A program made the translations under genes and the position numbers. A stretch of DNA of 64,000 nt, taken from assembly GCF_051020985.1 (NCBI RefSeq), contig NW_027475142.1, forward strand, positions 1,364,001-1,428,000, read 5' to 3'. The notes beneath the pieces are model-generated. The model had not been told where the DNA came from. It saw only the letters and a list, made by a program, of their open reading frames with translations, and searched no databases. Below, piece after piece: positions 38,770 to 50,699 of this stretch. The DNA is from Nomia melanderi. Taxonomy: Eukaryota; Arthropoda; Insecta; Hymenoptera; Halictidae. The stretch's first letter is position 1. Each line of letters opens with the position of its first letter.

Positions 38770-40345
38770 ATAGCACCCGAGATATCACCAGATATATATT
38801 GGATTTTCCCCTGACCCTGAGTCTCTCACCCCATGAGACGGTGGTTTTCTCGGCCCCTGCTGGTCCGAGGTCGTTCCCGCTGCACAGATTCATGCGCCAG
38901 GGCCCCCTGCAGATAATTCACTTTGATTTATTGCGCTATCTCTAATAGCACCCGAGATATCACCAGATATATATTGGATTTTTCCTTGACCCTGACAGTC
39001 CGGCCCCATGTGTCGATGGTTTTCTCGGTCCCTCGTGGTCCGAGGTAGATCCCGCTGCACAGATTCATGCGCCTGGGCCCCATGCAGATAATTCACTTTG
39101 ATTTATTCCGCTATCTCTAATAACACCCGAGATATCACCAGATATATATTGGATTTTTCCCTGACCCTGAGTCTCTCACCCCATGAGACGGTGGTTTTCT
39201 CCGCCCCTGCTGGTCCGAGGTCGTTCCCGCTGCACAGATTCATGCGCCAGGGCCCCCTGCAGATAATTCACTTTGATTTATTGCGCTATCTCTAATAGCA
39301 CCCGAGATATCACCAGATATATATAGGATTTTTCCCTGTCCCTGACAGTCCGGCCCCATGAGACGGTGACTTTCTCGGCCCCTGGTGGTCCGAGGTCGAT
39401 CCCGCTGCACAGATTCATGCGCCAGGGAGTCCTACAGACAATGCACTTTGATTTATTGCGCTATCTGTAATAGCACCCGAGATATCACCATATATATATT
39501 GGATTCTCCCCTGACATTGAGTGCCAGGCCCCATGAGACGGTGATTTTCTCGGCCCCTGGTGGTCCGAGGTCGATCACGCTGCACAGATTCATGCGCCAG
39601 GGCCTCCTACAGACAGTGCACATTGATTTATTGCGCTATCTGTAATAGCACCCGAGATATCAGCAGATATCTATTGGATTTTTCCATGACCCTGAGTGTC
39701 CGACCCCATGAGACGGTGTTTTCTCGGCCCCTGGTGGTCCGAGGTCGTGCCCGCTGCACAGATTCATGCGCCAGGGCCTCCTACAGGCAATGCACTTTGA
39801 TTTATTGCGCTATCTGTAATAGCACCCAAGATATCACCATATATATATATTGGATTTTTCCCTGACCCTGAGTGTCCGGCCCCATGAGACGGTGATTTTC
39901 TCGGCCCCTGGTGGTCCGAGGTCGATCCCGCTGCACAGATTCATGCGCCAGGGCCTCCTGCAGACAATGAACTTTGATTTATTGCGCTATCTGTAATAGC
40001 ACCCGAGATATCACCAGATATATATTGGATTTTCCCCTGACCCTGAGTGGCCGGCCCCATGAGACGGTAGTTTTCTCGGCCCCTGGTGGTCCGAGGTCGT
40101 TCCCGCTGCACAGATTCATGCGCCAGGGCCTCCTACAGACAATGCACTTTGGTTTATTGCGCTATCTCTAATAGCACCCGAGATATCACCAGATGTATGC
40201 TGGATTTTTACATGACCTTGGGCGACGGATTCCGAATATCTGTAATTTTCTCGGCGCCTGGTGGTCCGAGGTCGTTCCTGCTGCACAAATTCATTCGCCA
40301 GGACCTCCTGCAGATAATTCGCTTTGATTTATTCCGCTATCTCTA
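38770..40345. repeat. Higher-order segment H5 extended, copy 1 (9 monomers)
   Basis: It matches 53,471-55,572 in order, at an offset of 14,701 bp for the first part and 15,227 bp for the last two monomers. The change is explained by three extra monomers in the other copy and a 1-bp deletion here near 39,718. It begins with the GAGTCTCTCACCCC triplet and ends with the GGCGACGGATTCC divergent-core monomer. Confidence 0.85.
39839..39850. repeat. (AT)6 dinucleotide expansion
   Basis: The AT tract of this monomer has six AT units where sister monomers such as 22,655 have five. It is one of very few length gains in the array, and it is shared with 54,541-54,552 inside the H5 duplication. Confidence 0.85.
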
Positions 40346-40520
40346 ATAGCACCCGAGATATCACCAGATATATATTGGATTTTTCCATGACCCTGAGTGT
40401 CCGGCCCCATGAGACGGTGGTTTTCTCGGCCCCTGCTGGTCCGAGGTCGTTCCCGCTGCACAGATTCATGGGCCAGGGCCTCCTACAGACAATGCACTTT
40501 GATTTATTGCGCTATCTGTA

Positions 40521-41745
40521 ATAGCACCCGAAATATCACCAGATATATATTGGATTGTTCCCTGACCCTGAGTGTCCGACCCCATGAGACGGTCGTTTTC
40601 TCGGCCCCTGGTGGTCCGAGGTCGCTCCCGCTGCACAGATTCATTCGCCAGTGCCTCCTACAGACAATGCACTTTGATTTATTGCGCTATCTCTAATAGC
40701 ACCCGAGATATCACCAGATATATATTGGATTTTTCCCTGACCCTAACAGTCCGGCCCCATGAGACGGTGATTTTCTCGGCCCCTGGTTGTCCGAGGTCGA
40801 TCCCGCTGCACAGATTCATGCGCCAGGGCCTCCTGCAGACAATGCACTTTGATTTATTGCGCTATCTCTAATAGCACCCGAGATATCACCATATATATAT
40901 TGGATTTTCCCCTGACAATGAGTGTCCGGCCCCATGAGGCGGTAGTTTTCTCGGCCCCTGGTGGTCCCAGGTCGTTCCCACTGCACAGATTCATGCGCTA
41001 GGGCCTCCTGCAGACAATGCACTTTTATTTATTGCGCTATCTCTAATAGCACCCGAGATATCACCAGATATATATTGGATTTTCTCCTGACCCTAACAGT
41101 CCGGCCCCATGAGACGGTGATATTCTCGGCCCCTGGTGGTCCGAGGTCGATCCCGCTGCACAGATCCATGCGCCAGGGCCTCCTGCAGACAATGCACGTT
41201 GATTTACTTCGCTATCCCTAATAGCACCCGAGATATCACCAGATATATATTGGATTTTTCCCTGACCCTGAGTGTCCGGCTCCATGAGACGGTGATTTTC
41301 TCGTCCCCTGGTGGTCCGACGCCGTTCCCGCTGCCCAGATTCATGCGCCAGGGCCTCCTACAGACAATGCGCTTTGGTTTATTGCGCTATCTGTAATAGC
41401 ACCCGAGATATCACCAGATATATGCTGGATTTTTACATGACCTTGGGTGACGGATTCCGAATATCTTTAATTTTCTCGGCCACTGGTGGTCCGAGGTCGT
41501 TCCTGCGGCACAGATTCATTCGCCAGTGCCTCCTACAGACAATGCACTTTGATTTATTGTGCTATCTGTAATAGCACCCGAGATATCACCAGATATATAT
41601 TGGATTTTTCCCTGACCCTGAGTGTCCGGCGCCATGAGACGGTGGTTTTCTTGGCCCCTGGTGGTCCGAGGTCGTTCCCGCTGCACAGATGCATGCGCCA
41701 GGGCCTCCTGCAGATAATTCACTTTGGTTTATTGCGCTATCTCTA
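40521..41745. repeat. 7-mer higher-order repeat, copy 1 (1,225 bp)
   Basis: Seven monomers with distinct markers: GGATTGTTCCC with GACGGTCGTTTT, CCCTAACAGTCC, CCATATATATATTGG with GACAATGAG, GTGATATTCTCGG, GACGCCGTTCCC, a divergent-core monomer with ATATCTTTAATTTT, and GGCGCCATGAG. The run is repeated immediately at 41,746 with no length change and only a few substitutions. Confidence 0.93.
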
Positions 41746-42970
41746 ATAGCACCCGAGATATCACCAGATATATATTGGATTGTTCCCTGACCCTGAGTGT
41801 CCGACCCCATGAGACGGTCGTTTTCTCGGCCCCTGGTGGTCCGAGGTCGCTCCCGCTGCACAGATTCATTCGCCAGTGCCTCCTACAGACAATGCACTTT
41901 GATTTATTGCGCTATCTCTAATAGCACCCGAGATATCACCAGATATATATTGGATTTTTCCCTGACCCTAACAGTCCGGCCCCATGAGACGGTGATTTTC
42001 TCGGCCCCTGGTTGTCCAAGGTCGATCCCGCTGCACAGATTCATGCGCCAGGGCCTCCTGCAGACAATGCACTTTGATTTATTGCGCTATCTCTAATAGC
42101 ACCCGAGATATCACCATATATATATTGGATTTTCCCCTGACAATGAGTGTCCGGCCCCATGAGACGGTAGTTTTCTCGGCCCCTGGTGGTCCCAGGTCGT
42201 TCCCACTGCACAGATTCATGCGCTAGGGCCTCCTGCAGACAATGCACTTTGATTTATTGCGCTATCTCTAATAGCACCCGAGATATCACCAGATATATAT
42301 TGGATTTTCCCCTGACCCTAACAGTCCGGCCCCATGAGACGGTGATATTCTCGGCCCCTGGTGGTCCGAGGTCGATCCCGCTGCACAGATTCATGCGCCA
42401 GGGCCTCCTGCAGACAATGCACGTTGATTTATTTCGCTATCCCTAATAGCACCCGAGATATCACCAGATATATATTGGATTTTTCCCTGACCCTGAGTGT
42501 CCGGCTCCATGAGACGGTGATTTTCTCGTCCCCTGGTGGTCCGACGCCGTTCCCGCTGCCCAGATTCATGCGCCAGGGCCTCCTACAGACAATGCGCTTT
42601 GGTTTATTGCGCTATCTGTAATAGCACCCGAGATATCACCAGATATATGCTGGATTTTTACATGACCTTGGGTGACGGATTCCGAATATCTTTAATTTTC
42701 TCGGCCACTGGTGGTCCGAGGTCGTTCCTGCGGCACAGATTCATTCGCCAGTGCCTCCTACAGACAATGCACTTTGATTTATTGCGCTATCTGTAATAGC
42801 ACCCGAGATATCACCAGATATATATTGGATTTTTCCCTGACCCTGAGTGTCCGGCGCCATGAGACGGTGGTTTTCTTGGCCCCTGGTGGTCCGAGGTCGT
42901 TCCCGCTGCACAGATGCATGCGCCAGGGCCTCCTGCAGATAATTCACTTTGGTTTATTGCGCTATCTCTA
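41746..42970. repeat. 7-mer higher-order repeat, copy 2 (1,225 bp)
   Basis: Directly adjacent second copy of 40,521-41,745. After 42,970 the next monomer has CCCGTGAGTCGG in place of the expected GATTGTTCCC monomer, so the HOR stops after two copies. Confidence 0.93.
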
Positions 42971-43574
42971 ATAGCACCCGAGATATCACCAGATATATAT
43001 TGGATTTTCCCCTGACCCTGAGTGTCCGGCCCCGTGAGTCGGTGGTTTTCTCGGCCCCTGGTGGTCGGAGGTCCTTCCCGCTGCCCGTATTCATGCGCCA
43101 GGGCCTCCTACAGACAATGCACTTTGATTTATTGCGCTATCTCAAATAGGACCCGAGATATCACCAGATATTTGCTGGATTTTTACATGACCTTGGGTGA
43201 CGGATTCCGAATATCTGTAATTTTCTCGGCCACTGGTGGTCCGAGGTCGTTCCTGCGGTACAGATTCATTCGCAAGGGCTTCCTACAGACAATGCACTTT
43301 GGTTTATTGCGCTATCTGTAATAGCACCCGAGATATCACCAGATATATATTGGATTTTCCCCTGACCCTGAGTGTCCGGCCCCATGAGACTGTGGTTTTC
43401 TCGGCCCCTGGTGGTCCGAGGTCGTTCCCGCTGCACAGATTCATTCGCCTGGGCCTCCTACAGACAATGCACTTTGATTTATTGCGCTATCTGTAATAGC
43501 ACCCGAGATATCACCAGATATATATTGGATTTTTCCCTGACCCTGAGTGTCCGGCTCCATGAGACGGTGATTTT

Positions 43575-43595
43575 CTCGGTCCCTGGTGGACCGAG
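43575..43595. other. Perfect 8-bp dyad, T-A form
   Basis: Arms CTCGGTCC and GGACCGAG around CTGGT: the sixth pair is T-A. The same form is at 49,000-49,020 and 55,827-55,847. Confidence 0.85.
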
Positions 43596-44195
43596 GTCGT
43601 TCCCGCTGCCCAGATTCATGCGCCAGGGCCTCCTACAGATAATGCACTTTGGGTTATTAGGCTATCTGTAATAGCACCCGAGATATCACCAGATATATCC
43701 TGGATTTTTACATGACCTTGGGTGACGGATTCCGAATATCTGTAATTTTCTCGGCCCCTGGTGGTCCGAGGTCGTTCCCGCTGCACAGATTCATTCGCCT
43801 GGGCCTCCTACAGACAATGCACTTTGGTTTATTGCGCTATCTGTAATAGCACCAGAGATATCACCGGATATATATTGGATTTTCCCCTGACCCTGAGTGT
43901 CCGGCCCCATGAGACGGTGGTTTTCTCGGCCCCTGGTGGTGCGAGGTCGTTCCAGCTGCACAGATTCATGCGCCAGGGCCTCCTGCAGATAATTCACTTT
44001 GGTTTATTGCGCTATCTGTAATAGCACCCGAGATATCACCAGATATATATTGGATTTTTCCCCGACCCTGAGTGTCCGGCCCCATAAGACGGTGGTTTTC
44101 TCGGACCCTGGTGATCCGAGGTCGTTCCCGCTGCACAGATTCATGCGCCAGGGCCTCCTGCAGATAATTCACTTTGGTTTATTGCGCTATCTCTA

Positions 44196-45945
44196 ATAGC
44201 ACCCGAGATATCACCAGATATATATTGGATTTTCCCCTGACCCTGAGTGTCCGGCCCCGTGAGTCGGTGGTTTTCTTGGCCCCTGGTGGTCCTAGGTCGT
44301 TCCCGCTGCCCAGATTCATGCGCCAGGGCCTCCTACAGACAATGCACTTTGGTTTATTGCGCTATCTCTAATAGCACCCGAGATATCACCAGATATTTGC
44401 TGGATTTTTACATGACCTTGGGTGACGGATTCCGAATATCTGTAATTTTCTCGGCCCCTGGTGGTCCGAGGTCGTTCCCGCTGCCCAGATTCATTCGCCT
44501 GGGCCTTCTACAGACAATGCACTTTGATTTATTGCGCTATCTGTAATAGCACGCGAGATATCAACGGATATATATTGGATTTTTCCCCGACCCTGGGTGT
44601 CCGGCCCCATGAGACGGTGGTTTTCTCGGACCCTGGTGATCCGAGGTCGTTCCCGCTGCACAGATTCATGCGCCAGGGCCTCCTGCAGATAATTCACTTT
44701 GGTTTATTGCGCTATCTCTAATAGCACCCGAGATATGACCAGATATATGTTAGATTTTTCCCTGACCCTGAGTGCCCGGCCCCATGAGACGGTGGTTTTC
44801 TCGGACCCTGGTGGTCCGAGGTCGTTCCCGCTGCACAGATTCATGCGCCAGAGCCTCCTACAGACAACGCACTTTGATTTATTGCGCTATCTCTTATAGC
44901 ACCCGAGATATCACCAGATATATATTGGATTTTCCCCTGACCCTGAGTGTCCGGCCCCGTGAGTCGGTGGTTTTCTCGGCCCCTGGTGGTCGGAGGTCCT
45001 TCCCGCTGCCCGTATTCATGCGCCAGGGCCTCCTACAGACAATGCACTTTGATTTATTGCGCTATCTCAAATAGCACCCGAGATATCACCAGATATTTGC
45101 TGGATTTTTACATGACCTTGGGTGACGGATTCCGAATATCTGTAATTTTCTCGGCCACTGGTGGTCCGAGGTCGTTCCTGCGGTACAGATTCATTCGCAA
45201 GGGCTTCCTACAGACAATGCACTTTGGTTTATTGCGCTATCTGTAATAGCACCCGAGATATCACCAGATATATATTGGATTTTCCCCTGACCCTGAGTGT
45301 CCGGCCCCATGAGACTGTGGTTTTCTCGGCCCCTGGTGGTCCGAGGTCGTTCCCGCTGCACAGATTCATTCGCCTGGGCCTCCTACAGACAATGCACTTT
45401 GATTTATTGCGCTATCTGTAATAGCACCCGAGATATCACCAGATATATATTGGATTTTCCCCTGACCCTGAGTGTCCGGCCCCGTGAGTCGGTGGTTTTC
45501 TCGGCCCCTGGTGGTCGGAGGTCCTTCCCGCTGCCCGTATTCATGCGCCAGGGCCTCCTACAGACAATGCACTTTGATTTATTGCGCTATCTCAAATAGC
45601 ACCCGAGATATCACCAGATATTTGCTGGATTTTTACATGACCTTGGGTGACGGATTCCGAATATCTGTAATTTTCTCGGCCACTGGTGGTCCGAGGTCGT
45701 TCCTGCGGCACAGATTCATTCGCAAGGGCCTCCTACAGACAATGCACTTTGATTTAGTGCGCTATCTCTAATAGCACCCGAGATATCACCAGATATATAT
45801 TGGATTTTTCCCTGACCCTGAGTGCCCGGCGCAATGAGACGGTGGTTTTCTTGGCCCCTGGTGGTCCGAGGTCGTTCCCGCTGCACAGATGCATGCGCCA
45901 GGGCCTTCTGCAGATAATTCACTTTGGTTTATTGCGCTATCTCTA
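44196..45945. repeat. 10-mer higher-order repeat, copy 1 (1,750 bp)
   Basis: Ten monomers including three divergent-core ones (44,371, 45,071, 45,596), two with GGAGGTCCTTCCCGCTGCCC (44,896, 45,421) and one with the CTCGGACC/GGTCCGAG hairpin (44,721). The block repeats exactly in register at 45,946. Confidence 0.95.
44800..44820. other. Perfect 8-bp dyad, A-T form
   Basis: Arms CTCGGACC and GGTCCGAG around CTGGT: the sixth pair is A-T. Further copies are at 35,699-35,719, 46,550-46,570 and 49,525-49,545. Confidence 0.85.
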
Positions 45946-47695
45946 ATAGCACCCGAGATATCACCAGATATATATTGGATTTTCCCCTGACCCTGAGTGT
46001 CCGGCCCCGTGAGTCGGTGGTTTTCTTGGCCCCTGGTGGTCCTAGGTCGTTCCCGCTGCCCAGATTCATGCGCCAGGGCCTCCTACAGACAATGCACTTT
46101 GGTTTATTGCGCTATCTCTAATAGCACCCGAGATATCACCAGATATTTGCTGGATTTTTACATGACCTTGGGTGACGGATTCCGAATATCTGTAATTTTC
46201 TCGGCCCCTGGTGGTCCGAGGTCGTTCCCGCTGCCCAGATTCATTCGCCTGGGCCTTCTACAGACAATGCACTTTGATTTATTGCGCTATCTGTAATAGC
46301 ACGCGAGATATCAACGGATATATATTGGATTTTTCCCCGACCCTGGGTGTCCGGCCCCATGAGACGGTGGTTTTCTCGGACCCTGGTGATCCGAGGTCGT
46401 TCCCGCTGCACAGATTCATGCGCCAGGGCCTCCTGCAGATAATTCACTTTGGTTTATTGCGCTATCTCTAATAGCACCCGAGATATGACCAGATATATGT
46501 TAGATTTTTCCCTGACCCTGAGTGCCCGGCCCCATGAGACGGTGGTTTTCTCGGACCCTGGTGGTCCGAGGTCGTTCCCGCTGCACAGATTCATGCGCCA
46601 GAGCCTCCTACAGACAACGCACTTTGATTTATTGCGCTATCTCTTATAGCACCCGAGATATCACCAGATATATATTGGATTTTCCCCTGACCCTGAGTGT
46701 CCGGCCCCGTGAGTCGGTGGTTTTCTCGGCCCCTGGTGGTCGGAGGTCCTTCCCGCTGCCCGTATTCATGCGCCAGGGCCTCCTACAGACAATGCACTTT
46801 GATTTATTGCGCTATCTCAAATAGCACCCGAGATATCACCAGATATTTGCTGGATTTTTACATGACCTTGGGTGACGGATTCCGAATATCTGTAATTTTC
46901 TCGGCCACTGGTGGTCCGAGGTCGTTCCTGCGGTACAGATTCATTCGCAAGGGCTTCCTACAGACAATGCACTTTGGTTTATTGCGCTATCTGTAATAGC
47001 ACCCGAGATATCACCAGATATATATTGGATTTTCCCCTGACCCTGAGTGTCCGGCCCCATGAGACTGTGGTTTTCTCGGCCCCTGGTGGTCCGAGGTCGT
47101 TCCCGCTGCACAGATTCATTCGCCTGGGCCTCCTACAGACAATGCACTTTGATTTATTGCGCTATCTGTAATAGCACCCGAGATATCACCAGATATATAT
47201 TGGATTTTCCCCTGACCCTGAGTGTCCGGCCCCGTGAGTCGGTGGTTTTCTCGGCCCCTGGTGGTCGGAGGTCCTTCCCGCTGCCCGTATTCATGCGCCA
47301 GGGCCTCCTACAGACAATGCACTTTGATTTATTGCGCTATCTCAAATAGCACCCGAGATATCACCAGATATTTGCTGGATTTTTACATGACCTTGGGTGA
47401 CGGATTCCGAATATCTGTAATTTTCTCGGCCACTGGTGGTCCGAGGTCGTTCCTGCGGCACAGATTCATTCGCAAGGGCCTCCTACAGACAATGCACTTT
47501 GATTTAGTGCGCTATCTCTAATAGCACCCGAGATATCACCAGATATATATTGGATTTTTCCCTGACCCTGAGTGCCCGGCGCCATGAGACGGTGGTTTTC
47601 TTGGCCCCTGGTGGTCCGAGGTCGTTCCCGCTGCACAGATGCATGCGCCAGGGCCTTCTGCAGATAATTCACTTTGGTTTATTGCGCTATCTCTA
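45946..47695. repeat. 10-mer higher-order repeat, copy 2 (1,750 bp)
   Basis: Near-identical to 44,196-45,945; I noticed only isolated differences, for example in the tenth monomer, GGCGCAATGAG in copy 1 against GGCGCCATGAG here. Such similarity points to very recent amplification. Confidence 0.95.
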
Positions 47696-48955
47696 ATAGC
47701 ACCCGAGATATCACCAGATATATATTGGATTTTCCCCTGACCCTGAGTGTCCGGCCCCGTGAGTCGGTGGTTTTCTTGGCCCCTGGTGGTCCTAGGTCGT
47801 TCCCGCTGCCCAGATTCATGCGCCAGGGCCTCCTACAGACAATGCACTTTGGTTTATTGCGCTATCTCTAATAGCACCCGAGATATCACCAGATATTTGC
47901 TGGATTTTTACATGACCTTTGGTGACGGATTCCGAATATCTGTAATTTTCTCGGCCCCTGGTGGTCCGAGGTCGTTCCCGCTGCCCAGATTCATTCGCCT
48001 GGGCCTTCTACAGACAATGCACTTTGATTTATTGCGCTATCTGTAATAGCACGCGAGATATCAACGGATATATATTGGATTTTTCCCCGACCCTGGGTGT
48101 CCGGCCCCATGAGACGGTGGTTTTCTCGGACCCTGGAGATCCGAGGTCGTTCCCGCTGCACAGATTCATGCGCCAGGGCCTCCTGCAGATAATTCACTTT
48201 GGTTTATTGCGCTATCTCTAATAGCACCCGAGATATCACCAGATATATGTTAGATTTTTCCCTGACCCTGAGTGCCCGGCCCCATGAGACGGTGGTTTTC
48301 TCGGTCCCTGGTGGTCCGAGGTCGTTCCCGCTGCACAGATTCATGCGCCAGAGCCTCCTACAGACAACGCACTTTGATTTATTGCGCTATCTCTAATAGC
48401 ACCCGAGATATCACCAGATATATATTGGATTTTCCCCTGACCCTGAGTGTCCGGCCCCGTGAGTCGGTGGTTTTCTCGGCCCCTGGTGGTCGGAGGTCCT
48501 TCCCGCTGCCCGTATTCATGCGCCAGGGCCTCCTACAGACAATGCACTTTGATTTATTGCGCTATCTCAAATAGCACCCGAGATATCACCAGATATTTGC
48601 TGGATTTTTACATGACCTTGGGTGACGGATTCCGAATATCTGTAATTTTCTCGGCCACTGGTGGTCCGAGGTCGTTCCTGCGGTACAGATTCATTCGCAA
48701 GGGCTTCCTACAGACAATGCACTTTGGTTTATTGCGCTATCTGTAATAGCACCCGAGATATCACCAGATATATATTGGATTTTCCCCTGACCCTGAGTGT
48801 CCGGCCCCATGAGACTGTGGTTTTCTCGGCCCCTGGTGGTCCGAGGTCGTTCCCGCTGCACAGATTCATTCGCCTGGGCCTCCTACAGACAATGCACTTT
48901 GATTTATTGCGCTATCTGTAATAGCACCCGAGATATCACCAGATATATATTGGAT
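47696..48955. repeat. 10-mer higher-order repeat, partial copy 3 (7 monomers)
   Basis: Follows copy 2 directly and keeps the order of the first seven monomers. It then departs near 48,955 into a GGCTCCATGAGACGGTGATT monomer in place of the eighth. The flank after the break resembles 43,496-43,845, just upstream of copy 1, which suggests a recombination junction. Confidence 0.92.
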
Positions 48956-50699
48956 TTTTCCCTGACCCTGAGTGTCCGGCTCCATGAGACGGTGATTTTC
49001 TCGGTCCCTGGTGGACCGAGGTCGTTCCCGCTGCCCAGATTCATGCGCCAGGGCCTCCTACAGATAATGCACTTTGGGTTATTAGGCTATCTGTAATAGC
49101 ACCCGAGATATCACCAGATATATCCTGGATTTTTACATGACCTTGGGTGACGGATTCCGAATATCTGTAATTTTCTCGGCCCCTGGTGGTCCGAGGTCGT
49201 TCCCGCTGCCCAGATTCATTCGCCTGGGCCTTCTACAGACAATGCACTTTGATTTATTGCGCTATCTGTAATAGCACCCGAGATATCAACGGATATATAT
49301 TGGATTTTTCCCCGACCGTGGGTGTCCGGCCCCATGAGACGGTGGTTTTCTCGGACCCTGGTGATCCGAGGTCGTTCCCGCTGCACAGATTCATGCGCCA
49401 GGGCCTCCTGCAGATAATTCACTTTGGATTATTGCGCTATCTCTAATAGCACCCGAGATATCACCAGATATATGTTAGATTTTTCCCTGACCCTGAGTGC
49501 CCGGCCCCATGAGACGGTGGTTTTCTCGGACCCTGGTGGTCCGAGGTCGTTCCCGCTGCACAGATTCATGCGCCAGAGCCTCCTACAGACAACGCACTTT
49601 GATTTATTGCGCTATCTGTAATAGCACCCGAGATATCACCAGATATATATTGGATTTTTCCCTGACCCTGAGTGTCCGGCCCCATGAGACGGTGGTTTTC
49701 TCGGCCCCTGGTGGTCCTAGGTCGTTCCCGCTGCACAGATGCATGCGCCAGGGCCTCCTGCAGATAATTCCCTTTGGCTTATTGCGCTATCTCTACTAGC
49801 ACCCGAGATATCACCAGATAAATATTGGATTTTCCCCTGACCCTGAGTGGCCGGCCCCATGAGACGGTGGTCTTCTCGGCCCCTGGAGGTCCGAGGTCGT
49901 TCCCGCTGCCCAGATTCATGCGCCAGAGCCTCCTACAGACAACGCACTTTGATTTATTGCGCTATCTGTAATATCACCCGAGATATCACCAGATATATAT
50001 TGGATTTTTCCCTGACCCTGAGTGTCCGGCCCTATGAGACGGTGGTCTTCTCGGCCCGTGGTGGTCCGAGGTCGTTCCCGCTGCACAGATTCATGCGCCA
50101 GCTCCTCCTGCAGATAATTCACTTTGGTTTATTGCGCTATCTCCAATAGCACCCGAGATATCACCAGATATATATTGGATTTTTCCCTGACCCTGAGTGT
50201 CCGGCCCCATGAGACGGTGGTTTACTCGGCCCCTGGTGGTCGGAGGTCGTTCCCGCTGCACAGATGCATGCGCCAGGGCCTCCTGCAGATAATTCACTTT
50301 TGTTTATTGCGCTATCTCTAATAGCACCCGAGATATCACCAGATATATATTGGATTTTTCCATGACCCTGAGTGTCCGGCCCCATGAGTCGGTGCTTTTC
50401 TCGGCCCCTGGTCGTCCGAGGTCGTTCCCGCTGCACAGATTCATTCGCCAGTGCCTCCTACAGACAATGCACTTCGATTTATTGCTCTATCTCTAATAGC
50501 ACCCGAGATATCACCGGATATATATTGGATTTTTCCCCGACCCTGCGTGTCCGGCCCCATAAGACGGTGGTTTTCTCGGACCCTGGTGTTCCGAGGTCGT
50601 TCTCGCTGCACAGATTCATGCGCCAGGGCCTCCTGCAGATAATTCACTTTGGTTTATTGCGCTATCTCTAATAGCACCCGAGATATCACCAGATATATA

